Shown here: positions 11,274 through 19,275 of the stretch, piece by piece | Layout of the letters: each line of letters begins with the position of its first letter | How positions within the stretch are numbered: the stretch's first letter is position 1 | Source of the DNA: Paracoccaceae bacterium | GTDB lineage: Bacteria; Pseudomonadota; Alphaproteobacteria; Rhodobacterales; Rhodobacteraceae | Reading direction: 5' to 3' | Assembly: GCA_007118295.1 (NCBI GenBank) | Contig: SKRW01000123.1 | Location: forward strand, 1-35,716 | DNA: 35,716 nucleotides | Notes under the pieces: generated by a model | What the model saw: the letters and a program-made list of their open reading frames with translations, nothing else | The model's database searches: none | What the model was told of the DNA's origin: nothing | Position numbers and translations under genes: made by a program

Positions 11274-12578
11274 TTGCAGAATATCCGTATCGCCATTCCC
11301 GACCTGAACGGGCAGGCACGCGCGAAGCGCGTGCCTGCTTCGGCCGAAGGCAAGATCCTGCGCGGGCAGGCCAAGATGCCGCTCTCGGCGCTCAATCTCG
11401 ATATCTGGGGCAATGATATCGAAGGCAGCCCGCTTCTGTTCGAGACGGGCGATGCCGATGGCATCCTGCACCCGACCGAGCGTGGATTGCTGCCCATGCC
11501 CTGGATCGGCCCCGCGGCGTTCCTGTGCCCGATGTGGATGTATCACGCCGATGGTCGCCCGTTCGAGGGTGACCCGCGCCATGCGCTTGCCGCTGTGGCA
11601 GCGCAACTGGACGCGCGGGGCCTGCGCGCGGTCACGGCGACTGAACTGGAATTTTACCTGATCGATGACAGCGGCCCTGCCTTCCTGCCGCCTGCAAGCC
11701 CTGTCTCGGGGAAGCGGGCGCTGGGGGCAGCGACCCTCTCGATGCGGATGCTGGACGAGTTCAACGCCTTTTTCGATGCGCTCTATGAGGGGTGCGAGGC
11801 GATGGGCATAAACCCCGACACCGCCACATCCGAGGCAGGCCCTGGCCAGTTCGAGATCAATCTTGACCATGGCGATGACCCCTTGCGCATGGCGGATGAC
11901 ACATGGCTGTTCAAGATACTCGTGCGGCGTCTGGCGCGCGCGCATGGCATGGCGGCCACCTTCATGGCCAAACCCTATGCCGGTGCGTCCGGCAACGGGT
12001 TGCATGTCCATGCCTCGCTGATCGATGCGCAGGGGCGCAATATCTTTGACAATGGCGGGCCAGAGGGCAGCGACGCGCTGCGCCATGCAATCGCAGGTGT
12101 GCTGGATGCGATGCCCGCATCCACACTGATCTGCGCGCCCCATGCCAACAGTTACGCGCGGCTGGTCCCGCACGCGCACGCACCAACAGGTGTCGGCTGG
12201 GCCTATGAGAATCGCACGGCCTCGGTCCGGGTGCCGCTGAGTGCGCCGCAGGCGCGCAGGTTGGAATACCGGGTCGCGGGCGGCGATGTGAACCCCTATC
12301 TGCTGATGGCCACGGTGCTGGGCGCGATGCTGGCCGGGCTGGAAAATGCGCAAGAACCGCCGCCCCCCATCACTGGCGATGCCTATGCACAGGACCTGCC
12401 GCAAATCCCCGCCACTTGGGAACAGGCGTTGGACTTGTTCACGACCAGCCCGCAGATGGCGCGCATTTTCGACCCGATGCTGATCGACAACATGCGCCGC
12501 ACGAAATTGCAGGAAATGGCCGGGCTGGAAGGGCTGTCCGAGCAAGAGGTTCTGGAGCTTTATCTGGAAGCGGTCTGA
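11274..12578 (+). CDS. Glutamine synthetase family protein (gamma-glutamyl-amine ligase-like)
   Basis: GS motifs ELEFYLID, SEAGPGQFEINLDHGDD, FMAKPYAGASGNGLHVHASL, YENRTASVRVPLSAPQARRLEYRVAGGDVNPYL. TTG start after GAGGGA. Confidence 0.9.
   Translation: MQNIRIAIPDLNGQARAKRVPASAEGKILRGQAKMPLSALNLDIWGNDIEGSPLLFETGDADGILHPTERGLLPMPWIGPAAFLCPMWMYHADGRPFEGDPRHALAAVAAQLDARGLRAVTATELEFYLIDDSGPAFLPPASPVSGKRALGAATLSMRMLDEFNAFFDALYEGCEAMGINPDTATSEAGPGQFEINLDHGDDPLRMADDTWLFKILVRRLARAHGMAATFMAKPYAGASGNGLHVHASLIDAQGRNIFDNGGPEGSDALRHAIAGVLDAMPASTLICAPHANSYARLVPHAHAPTGVGWAYENRTASVRVPLSAPQARRLEYRVAGGDVNPYLLMATVLGAMLAGLENAQEPPPPITGDAYAQDLPQIPATWEQALDLFTTSPQMARIFDPMLIDNMRRTKLQEMAGLEGLSEQEVLELYLEAV
11312..11338 (+). 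other. Perfect 12-bp hairpin inside the 5' coding region of the GS-like gene
   Basis: GCAGGCACGCGC GAA GCGCGTGCCTGC; arms exactly complementary. Confidence 0.7.
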
Positions 12579-12644
12579 GCGGCGCGGCTTGCCTTGCAGG
12601 ACGCCGCCCTGTAGGATTTGATCAAATCAAGCGAGAGAGTTCAG

Positions 12645-13349
12645 ATGAAGATCGGCATCCTGCAGACAGGTCAGGCGCCAGAACCGCTACGCACCGCGTC
12701 CGGTGACTACCCGCGCATGTTCGAGCGGCTGTTGGCCGGGCATGGGTTCACCTTCGCCTCATGGCTGGTCGAAGAGATGGCGTTTCCGGCCTCGGTCCAC
12801 GACGCTGATGGCTGGCTGATTACCGGTTCGCGCCACGGCGTCTATGAGGACCACCCTTTTATCGCGCCGCTGGAACAGTTTGTCCGCGATGCGCTGGGTG
12901 TCGGGTTGCCTGTGGTGGGCATCTGTTTTGGTCATCAGATCATGGCGCAGGCGCTGGGTGGTCAGGTTGGGAAATTTGCGGGTGGCTGGGCCGTGGGCGC
13001 GCAGGAGTATGATTTTGAGGGCGCGCGCCTGACGCTGAACGCATGGCATCAGGATCAGGTCATCACCCCGCCCGAGGGGGCAGAGATACTGGCCAGAAAT
13101 GCGTTTTGTGCCTATGCGGCGCTTGGCTACGGAGAGCATGGCTACTCGGTTCAGGCGCATCCCGAATTTGATGACCAGTTCATCGCTGGCCTGATCGAGA
13201 CGCGGGGGCGCGCGCTTGTGCCTGCCGCGCAACTGGCCGAGGCCGAGGCGCGACAGGGCGGGCCGCGCGATCAGGATGTGCTGGCCACGCGCATCGCCGC
13301 CCATTTCAAGCGTCACGCCCAGAGGGCAGCCCGAACGGAGACTTCATGA
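12645..13349 (+). CDS. Class-I glutamine amidotransferase-like protein (possible gamma-glutamyl hydrolase of the cluster)
   Basis: Nucleophile elbow GICFGHQIMAQALGG; catalytic-type VQAHPEFDDQF. Start at ATG 12645. Confidence 0.9.
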   Translation: MKIGILQTGQAPEPLRTASGDYPRMFERLLAGHGFTFASWLVEEMAFPASVHDADGWLITGSRHGVYEDHPFIAPLEQFVRDALGVGLPVVGICFGHQIMAQALGGQVGKFAGGWAVGAQEYDFEGARLTLNAWHQDQVITPPEGAEILARNAFCAYAALGYGEHGYSVQAHPEFDDQFIAGLIETRGRALVPAAQLAEAEARQGGPRDQDVLATRIAAHFKRHAQRAARTETS

Positions 13350-14701
13350 GCGACTGGAAACAGAAAATCCCGCAAGCCGCGCAGGACTTCCTGTCCAACC
13401 GCAGGCTGGACGAGATCGAATGCATCATCGCCGACATGGCCGGGGTCGCACGCGGCAAGGCCATGCCGGCCTTCAAGTTTGACGAGAATTCGAAATATTA
13501 TCTGCCGACCTCGATCTTTTTGCAGACGATCACGGGGGGCTGGGCCGAATTCCGCGATGGCGCGGATCTGGAGCCTGACATGATCATGCGCCCGGATTTC
13601 AGCACCGCAACGGCTGCGCCCTGGACGGCGGACTGGACCTTGCAGATCATCCATGATGCCGAGGATGCGAATGGCAACCCCATCCCCACCGCGCCGCGCA
13701 ATGTGCTCAGGCGGGTGCTGGAACTCTACCGGGCCGAGGGGTGGCAACCCGTTGTCGCGCCCGAGATGGAGTTCTACTTCGTCGCCCGCAACATCGACCC
13801 CAACATGCCGATCATCCCGCCCATGGGCCGGTCGGGCAGGCGGGCGGCAGCGCGGCAGGCGTATTCCATGTCGGCGGTCGATGAATATGGCAAGGTGATC
13901 GACGATATCTATGATTTCGCCGAGGCCATGGGCCTGGAGATTGATGGCATCCTGCAAGAGGGCGGGGCCGGGCAGGTCGAGATCAACATGGCGCATGGCG
14001 ACCCGCTGCAACTGGCCGATGAGGTGTTCTTTTTCAAGCGCATGATCCGCGAGGCGGCGCTGCGCCATGATATGTTCGCGACCTTCATGGCCAAGCCCAT
14101 TGAGGGCGAGCCCGGTTCAGCCATGCATATCCATCATTCGGTGATCGACATGGCCAGCGGACGCAACCTGTTCTCGACCGAGACAGGCGAAAGCACCGAG
14201 ATGTTCATGCATTTCATTGGCGGTCTGCAGCGGCATCTGCCAAGGGCCGTGGCCCTGATCGCCCCATATGTGAACAGCTACCGCCGTTATGTGCCGGATT
14301 TCGCGGCACCGATCAATCTGGAATGGGGTTATGACAACCGCACCACGGGGTTGCGCGTGCCGATCTCATCGCCTGCGTCTCGCCGGATAGAAAACCGTTT
14401 GGCTGGTATGGATTGCAACCCCTATCTGGGCATCGCGGCCTCGCTCGCCTGTGGCTATCTGGGCCTGAAGGAAAAGCAGGGGCCACGCGCAGAGTGCAAG
14501 ACCAACGCCTATATGGATGATGATGAACTGCCCAAGACACTGGGCGCAGCCGTGGATATGTTCGACGAGGCCACCGCCCTGCATGATGTGCTGGGGGCAG
14601 AGTTCAGCAAGATCTACGCGGCTGTGAAGCGCGATGAATATACCGAGTTCCTGCAGGTCATCAGCCCGTGGGAGCGCGAGCATCTTCTGCTGAACGTATG
14701 A
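13346..14701 (+). CDS. Glutamine synthetase family protein (PuuA-like)
   Basis: MEFYFVARN, EGGAGQVEINMAHGDP, MAKPIEGEPGSAMHIHHSV, YDNRTTGLRVPISSPASRRIENRLAGMDCNPYL; overlaps the preceding stop by 4 nt. Confidence 0.93.
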   Translation: MSDWKQKIPQAAQDFLSNRRLDEIECIIADMAGVARGKAMPAFKFDENSKYYLPTSIFLQTITGGWAEFRDGADLEPDMIMRPDFSTATAAPWTADWTLQIIHDAEDANGNPIPTAPRNVLRRVLELYRAEGWQPVVAPEMEFYFVARNIDPNMPIIPPMGRSGRRAAARQAYSMSAVDEYGKVIDDIYDFAEAMGLEIDGILQEGGAGQVEINMAHGDPLQLADEVFFFKRMIREAALRHDMFATFMAKPIEGEPGSAMHIHHSVIDMASGRNLFSTETGESTEMFMHFIGGLQRHLPRAVALIAPYVNSYRRYVPDFAAPINLEWGYDNRTTGLRVPISSPASRRIENRLAGMDCNPYLGIAASLACGYLGLKEKQGPRAECKTNAYMDDDELPKTLGAAVDMFDEATALHDVLGAEFSKIYAAVKRDEYTEFLQVISPWEREHLLLNV

Positions 14702-15993
14702 ATCTGCTCTTTGCCAATGACCGCGCAGGGCACTATCCGCCCAGCTATTATGCGGCAACATCCACGCCGCTGGCCCCCTTTGCGGCGCTGAAAGGGGCGC
14801 ACAGGGCAGATGTCTGCATCGTGGGCGCGGGCTATACGGGCCTGTCGGCGGCGCTGCATCTGGCCGAGCGGGGCTATTCGGTGATCGTGCTGGAGGCGCA
14901 TCGCGTGGGCTTCGGTGCATCGGGGCGCAATGGCGGGCAGGTGGGGCCGGGCCAGCGGATCGAGCAGGATGCCATCGAGGCCATGGTCGGGCGCGAGGAT
15001 GCGCGCAAACTGTGGGATATGGGGCTGGAGGCGCGCGATCTGGTGCAGGCGCTGATTGCGCGTTTCGGGATCGAATGCGGTTGGAAACCCGGCGTGATGC
15101 ATGCCGACTGGCATGCCGCTGATGTGCCCCATGCCCATGCCTATGCCGAGAAACTGGCGCGCGAGTATGGTTATACGGATATCGTACCACTGGACCGCGA
15201 CGCGGTGCAGGATATCGTGCGCACGAAAGCCTATCAGGGGGGCGTTCTGGACCATGGCGCAGGCCATCTGCACCCGATGCGCTATGTTCTGGGGCTGGCG
15301 CAGGCAGCCGTAGCGGCGGGCGCGGTCATCTTCGAGAATTCACTGGTGGTGGATATCCGGCACGGGGCCCGCGCGCAGGTCCAGACAGCGCAAGGCCATG
15401 TCGAGGCCGACCATGTCATTCTGGCGGCCAATGGCTATCTGGGCGGGTTGGCGCCGCCTGTTGCCGCCAAGGTCATGCCGATCAACAATTTCATCATTGC
15501 CACAGAACCGCTGGAACCCGGCACGGTGCTGACGCAGGATGTCGGAGTTGCGGACAGCAAGTTCGTGATCAATTATTTCCGCCAGTCCCAGGATGGGCGG
15601 CTGCTGTTCGGTGGCGGCGAAAGCTACGGGTATCGGTTTCCCGACATCATCAAGACAGTGCGCAAGCCGATGCTGGAGGTGTTTCCGCAACTTGCCGATA
15701 CCGGGATCGACTATGCCTGGGGCGGCACCCTGGCCATCACGATGACCCGGCTGCCCTGTTTCCAGCGGGTGGCACCGAATATTCTGTCGGCTTCGGGATA
15801 TTCCGGGCATGGCGTGGCGCTGGCGACACTGGCAGGCAAGGTGATGGCTGAAGCAGTGGCAGGGCAGGCGGAGCGATTCGATCTGATGGCGAATATCCGG
15901 CTGCCGCGCTTTCCGGGGGGGCGGGCGTTGCGCAGCCCGCTTCTGGCGCTGGCGATGACGTGGTACGCGCTGCGGGATCGGCTGGGGGTGTAG
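14698..15993 (+). CDS. FAD-dependent oxidoreductase, PuuB-like (gamma-glutamylputrescine oxidase family)
   Basis: PPSYYAATSTPLAPFAALKGAHRADVCIVGAGYTGLSAALHLAERGYSVIVLEAHRVGFGASGRNGGQ; resembles E. coli PuuB N-terminus. ATGA overlap with the upstream GS. Confidence 0.9.
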   Translation: MNLLFANDRAGHYPPSYYAATSTPLAPFAALKGAHRADVCIVGAGYTGLSAALHLAERGYSVIVLEAHRVGFGASGRNGGQVGPGQRIEQDAIEAMVGREDARKLWDMGLEARDLVQALIARFGIECGWKPGVMHADWHAADVPHAHAYAEKLAREYGYTDIVPLDRDAVQDIVRTKAYQGGVLDHGAGHLHPMRYVLGLAQAAVAAGAVIFENSLVVDIRHGARAQVQTAQGHVEADHVILAANGYLGGLAPPVAAKVMPINNFIIATEPLEPGTVLTQDVGVADSKFVINYFRQSQDGRLLFGGGESYGYRFPDIIKTVRKPMLEVFPQLADTGIDYAWGGTLAITMTRLPCFQRVAPNILSASGYSGHGVALATLAGKVMAEAVAGQAERFDLMANIRLPRFPGGRALRSPLLALAMTWYALRDRLGV

Positions 15994-16077
15994 GGTGCGT
16001 GGTTCTGCCGCAAGGCAGGTTCACGCACCAAGGTCAGATGCCGGGCAGAAGAGGTGGGTGCAGAGCACCCACCCTAC
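15990..16077. repeat. 88-bp REP/MITE-like element with terminal inverted repeats and two internal hairpins
   Basis: GTAGGGTG (15990-15997) and CACCCTAC (16070-16077) are exact reverse complements; hairpin A GGTGCGTG-GTT-CTGCC-GCAA-GGCAG-GTT-CACGCACC (15994-16029), hairpin B GGTGGGTGC AGA GCACCCACC (16053-16073). Confidence 0.6.
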
Positions 16078-16081
16078 AGGC

Positions 16082-16624
16082 TCACTTGTTCATCTTTGAC
16101 AGCTTTTGCTGCAGTTCCGCCAGTTGACGCTTGATCTGGTCCAGATCGTCACTACTTTCTTCGCCGGTCTCGGTGGGTGCAATCCCCGGCCAGCCTGTCA
16201 TCATCGTCTTCATGAAAGCCTGTTGCTGGCGCTGCATCTCGTCAAAGCCCGGCATCTTGGCCATCGGGTTGGCGCGCGTCATGTTGTCCATGATCTGCGA
16301 ATGCCCCTCGCGCAGCATTTCGAAAGACATCGCCAGAAACTGCGGCACCACGCTTTGCGCCTGAGTGGTGTAGCTGCGTACCAGATCGGTCAGCACCTCG
16401 ATGGGCAGCACGCTTTCGCCACGGCTTTCATGTTCCGCGATGATCTGCAGCAGATACTGGCGTGTCAGGTCGTCGCCCGATTTCAGATCGACAATCTGGA
16501 CCTCGCGCCCTTCGCGTATGAAGCCCGCGATATCCTCCAGGGTCACGTAGTCGCTGGTCTCGGTGTTATAGAGCCTGCGGCTGGCGTAGCGCTTGATCAG
16601 CAGCGGTTTGGCATCTTCGCTCAT
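16082..16624 (-). CDS. phaR: Polyhydroxyalkanoate synthesis repressor PhaR
   Basis: LLIKRYASRRLYNTETSDYVTLEDIAGFIREGREVQIVDLKSGDDLTRQYLLQIIAEHE; next to phasin and phaC. Confidence 0.96.
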   Translation of the reverse strand: MSEDAKPLLIKRYASRRLYNTETSDYVTLEDIAGFIREGREVQIVDLKSGDDLTRQYLLQIIAEHESRGESVLPIEVLTDLVRSYTTQAQSVVPQFLAMSFEMLREGHSQIMDNMTRANPMAKMPGFDEMQRQQQAFMKTMMTGWPGIAPTETGEESSDDLDQIKRQLAELQQKLSKMNK

Positions 16625-16644
16625 CTCTTCTCTCCCCGAGACTT

Positions 16645-16658
16645 TTGCAGTGCAGCAA
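16645..16658. promoter_or_regulatory. Candidate PhaR autoregulatory site upstream of phaR
   Basis: TTGCAGTGCAGCAA: TTGC-N6-GCAA, TGC-rich like the phasin operator. Confidence 0.45.
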
Positions 16659-16683
16659 GCCTAGGCGAGGAACGCGCAAAAGG

Positions 16684-16712
16684 AAAGGGCGAGCGCGTTG
16701 CGCTCGCCCTTT
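16684..16712 (-). terminator. Terminator downstream of phasin gene
   Basis: AAAGGGCGAGCGC GTT GCGCTCGCCCTTT, perfect 13-bp stem; on the minus strand it continues into CCTTTT. Confidence 0.75.
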
Positions 16713-16754
16713 GGCACCCAATGGGAGGAGAAGGTGCCAGTCAAGCCGTAAGGC

Positions 16755-17201
16755 TTATTTCGTCGCAGCGGTTGCTTTCGCAGCTTTGGTCGCCGTGTCG
16801 GTTGCTTTCTTGACAGCAGCAGCGGTTTCTTCCTGCATGTCCTTGCCAGCAGCCATCAGCAGCTCGACCGTGTCCATCTGCACTTTTTTCGCGATCTCGG
16901 CGAAAGCAGCGACATGCTCGGCAGCCATTTCAGCAGAAGCCGACGCGAAATCGGTCATGGCTTTGCTGTAATCGGCCGGGTCTTCCTTGACGGTCGACAC
17001 TTCGCCGACTTTCGCCAGCGTCGATTTGGTCCATTTCGTGGACACTTCGGTCGATTTCTCGGCAGCTTCCAGAGCAACCTTGCTCATTTTCTCTGCCAGG
17101 GCGGCTTGCGATTTGAAGACGTCCTGCATGGCCCCGGTGTCCATCGGGAACGAACCCATCATGTCTTTCATCATCTTGGTGTAGTCAGCGTTCTTGGTCA
17201 T
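16755..17201 (-). CDS. phaP: Phasin family protein (PhaP)
   Basis: MTKNADYTKMMKDMMGSFPMDTGAMQDVFKSQAALAEKMSKVALEAAEKSTEVSTKWT, Ala/Lys-rich helical protein in the PHA locus. Start at 17201. Confidence 0.9.
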   Translation of the reverse strand: MTKNADYTKMMKDMMGSFPMDTGAMQDVFKSQAALAEKMSKVALEAAEKSTEVSTKWTKSTLAKVGEVSTVKEDPADYSKAMTDFASASAEMAAEHVAAFAEIAKKVQMDTVELLMAAGKDMQEETAAAVKKATDTATKAAKATAATK

Positions 17202-17266
17202 GGGTGATCTCCTCGATCTCTGGTCCACTTGGCAGTCCAGATCATCTGGTCCCTGCTCCTGAACAC

Positions 17267-17319
17267 AATATGCATGCTGCAGCGCAGCATTTCAAGTATT
17301 TTTTGCTGCGCTGCAGCAT
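17267..17319 (-). promoter_or_regulatory. Phasin promoter with overlapping inverted-repeat operator (candidate PhaR site)
   Basis: ATGCTGCAGCGCAGCA (17274-17289), 14-nt spacer, TGCTGCGCTGCAGCAT (17304-17319), exact reverse complements. Minus strand: TTGAAA (17290-17295), 17 nt, CATATT (17267-17272). Confidence 0.75.
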
Positions 17320-17342
17320 AAATCTATCTGCTGTGTTTAACC

Positions 17343-19145
17343 TTATGACAACGCGTCGTTTTTTGAGCTGGTCACATAGGTGCCAGGGGCATCCGTCAGG
17401 GCTGGATAGGCCGAATCACCCGGTTCGCGTGCCGCAACCTTGGCCCCGGACCGCTTGCGCAGCCACTCTTCCCAGCGGGGCCACCACGACCCGTCAGTGA
17501 ATTCGGCAGCCTGCTGCCAGTCTTCCGGGGTGCCTTCGGGGTCCGGGCCTGCATAATGGCCGTATTTCTTCTTGCTGGGCGGATTGATGATGCCGGCGAT
17601 ATGGCCCGATTCGGACAGGATGAAGGTCTTGTCGCGGCTGCCCATCTTGGTCACGCCCCGGAAACTCGACCGCCATGCCGCAATATGATCGGTCTCGCAG
17701 GCAATCGCGCAAACCGGGTGCTTTACATCCTTGATGCTGACATCCTCGCCGCAGATGCGGAAACTTTCAGAGGCAAATCGGTCATTCTGGCACAGGCCGC
17801 GCAGATACTCCACGCACATGGGGCCGGGCAGGTTGGTGCTGTCGCCGTTCCAGTACAGCAGATCGAAGGCGGGCGGTGCCTCGCCCATCATATAGCTGCG
17901 AATCGCAGGCCCGTAGATCAGGTCATTCGAGCGCAGGAAGGAAAAGGTGCGCGACATGAACTTGCTGTCCAGATAGCCCTTGTCCGCGCATTCAGCCTCG
18001 ATTCCGTCAACGAAATCGTCTTCCAGAAAGACGCCGACTTCGCCCTGATCCGAAAAATCGGTCAGCGTGGTAAACAAGGTGGCCGAGCGCACCGACTTGT
18101 CCTTGCGCTTGCCCATCAGCGCCAGTGTCATCGACAGCGTCGTGCCCGCAATGCAATAGCCGATCGCATTGACCTGCTTTTCATCCGTGATCTCGCGCGC
18201 GACGCGGATCGCTTCCAGATAGCCTTCCTCGACATAGGTATCCATGCCCACATCGGAAAAGGTCTCATCGGGGTTCACCCACGAGACGACGAACAGGGTG
18301 TAGCCCTGATCGACAATCCATTTGATCAGGCTGTTCTGCGGTTTCAGGTCCATGATGTAGAATTTGTTGATCCAGGGCGGAAAGATCAGCAGTGGCGTGC
18401 GATAGACCTGTTCGGTGCTGGGAGCGTACTGGATCAGCTCGAACATGCGGTTGCGGAACACGACCTTTCCGGGGGTGGTGGCCAGATTGCCCCCGACAGT
18501 AAAGGCTTCCTTATCCGCCAGCGACACCATCAGGTCGCCCTTATTGACTTCGATATCGCGCACGAGGTTCTCCAGCCCGCGCACGAGGCTCTCGCCCTCG
18601 GTCTCGACGGCTTTCATCAGCGCGTCGGGATTCGTGGCCAGAAAGTTGGTGGGCGCCATCATGTCCACGATCTGCTGCGTGAAATATTGCAGGCGGCGCT
18701 TTTCGCGCGGCTCGACAGATTCCAGCGACTGCACGGCATCGTGCATCGCTTCGGCGGCGATCAGGTATTGCTGCTTTAGATAGTTGAAATAGGGGTGCGA
18801 CTTCCACAAGGGGTTGGAAAAGCGCCGGTCATCCGCGGTCTTGTCCTCGGGGGCCTGCAACTTGCCACGAGTCAGCACCTCTTGCGCCTCGACATGGTGC
18901 TTGAGCGCCTTGCCCCAGTAATCCAGCTGCAATTCCAGCGCTTTCGACGGATGGCGCACCATTTCCGTCCAATAGGCCGTTGCCGCGTGCAGAAACAGGT
19001 CCGAGTCGGGCGACTGCAGGCTTGGACGGGCAATCTCGCGATGGGCGAGGGCATCGGTCAGCCGGTGTGTCAGCTCTTCGATGCGTGCCATATTTGCCTT
19101 CAGACGTTCGACTTTTTTGTCATCATCATATTCGGAAGTTGTCAT
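17343..19145 (-). CDS. phaC: Class I poly(3-hydroxyalkanoate) synthase PhaC
   Basis: 600 aa; TPLLIFPPWINKFYIMDLKPQNSLIKWIVDQGYTLFVVSWVNPD; active-site Cys region NAIGYCIAGTTLSMTLALMGK; SGHIAGIINPPSKKKYGHY. Confidence 0.97.
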   Translation of the reverse strand: MTTSEYDDDKKVERLKANMARIEELTHRLTDALAHREIARPSLQSPDSDLFLHAATAYWTEMVRHPSKALELQLDYWGKALKHHVEAQEVLTRGKLQAPEDKTADDRRFSNPLWKSHPYFNYLKQQYLIAAEAMHDAVQSLESVEPREKRRLQYFTQQIVDMMAPTNFLATNPDALMKAVETEGESLVRGLENLVRDIEVNKGDLMVSLADKEAFTVGGNLATTPGKVVFRNRMFELIQYAPSTEQVYRTPLLIFPPWINKFYIMDLKPQNSLIKWIVDQGYTLFVVSWVNPDETFSDVGMDTYVEEGYLEAIRVAREITDEKQVNAIGYCIAGTTLSMTLALMGKRKDKSVRSATLFTTLTDFSDQGEVGVFLEDDFVDGIEAECADKGYLDSKFMSRTFSFLRSNDLIYGPAIRSYMMGEAPPAFDLLYWNGDSTNLPGPMCVEYLRGLCQNDRFASESFRICGEDVSIKDVKHPVCAIACETDHIAAWRSSFRGVTKMGSRDKTFILSESGHIAGIINPPSKKKYGHYAGPDPEGTPEDWQQAAEFTDGSWWPRWEEWLRKRSGAKVAAREPGDSAYPALTDAPGTYVTSSKNDALS

Positions 19146-19275
19146 GCTTCGAATTCCCCCGTATTCTTCGCACGTGCAGCATCTGTCGCTAAGGGCGATC
19201 TTAACGATGCCGCACTACAAATTAAAGCGGCGAATGGTCCCGGACTGATTTGCTGCAGGTTTTTTGGGGGCGTGC

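Noticed and set aside
11037-12545. 502-aa minus-strand ORF
   Set aside because: Antisense to a permease and a clear GS-family gene; His/Arg/Gln-rich shadow composition.
13346-14701. GmaS (gamma-glutamylmethylamide synthetase) assignment for the second GS
   Set aside because: No mgsABC or mgd genes nearby and the adjacent oxidase is PuuB-like, so a PuuA-like role is more likely; sequence phylogeny would be needed.
17556-18779. 407-aa plus-strand ORF inside phaC
   Set aside because: Antisense to phaC, which has unambiguous synthase motifs.
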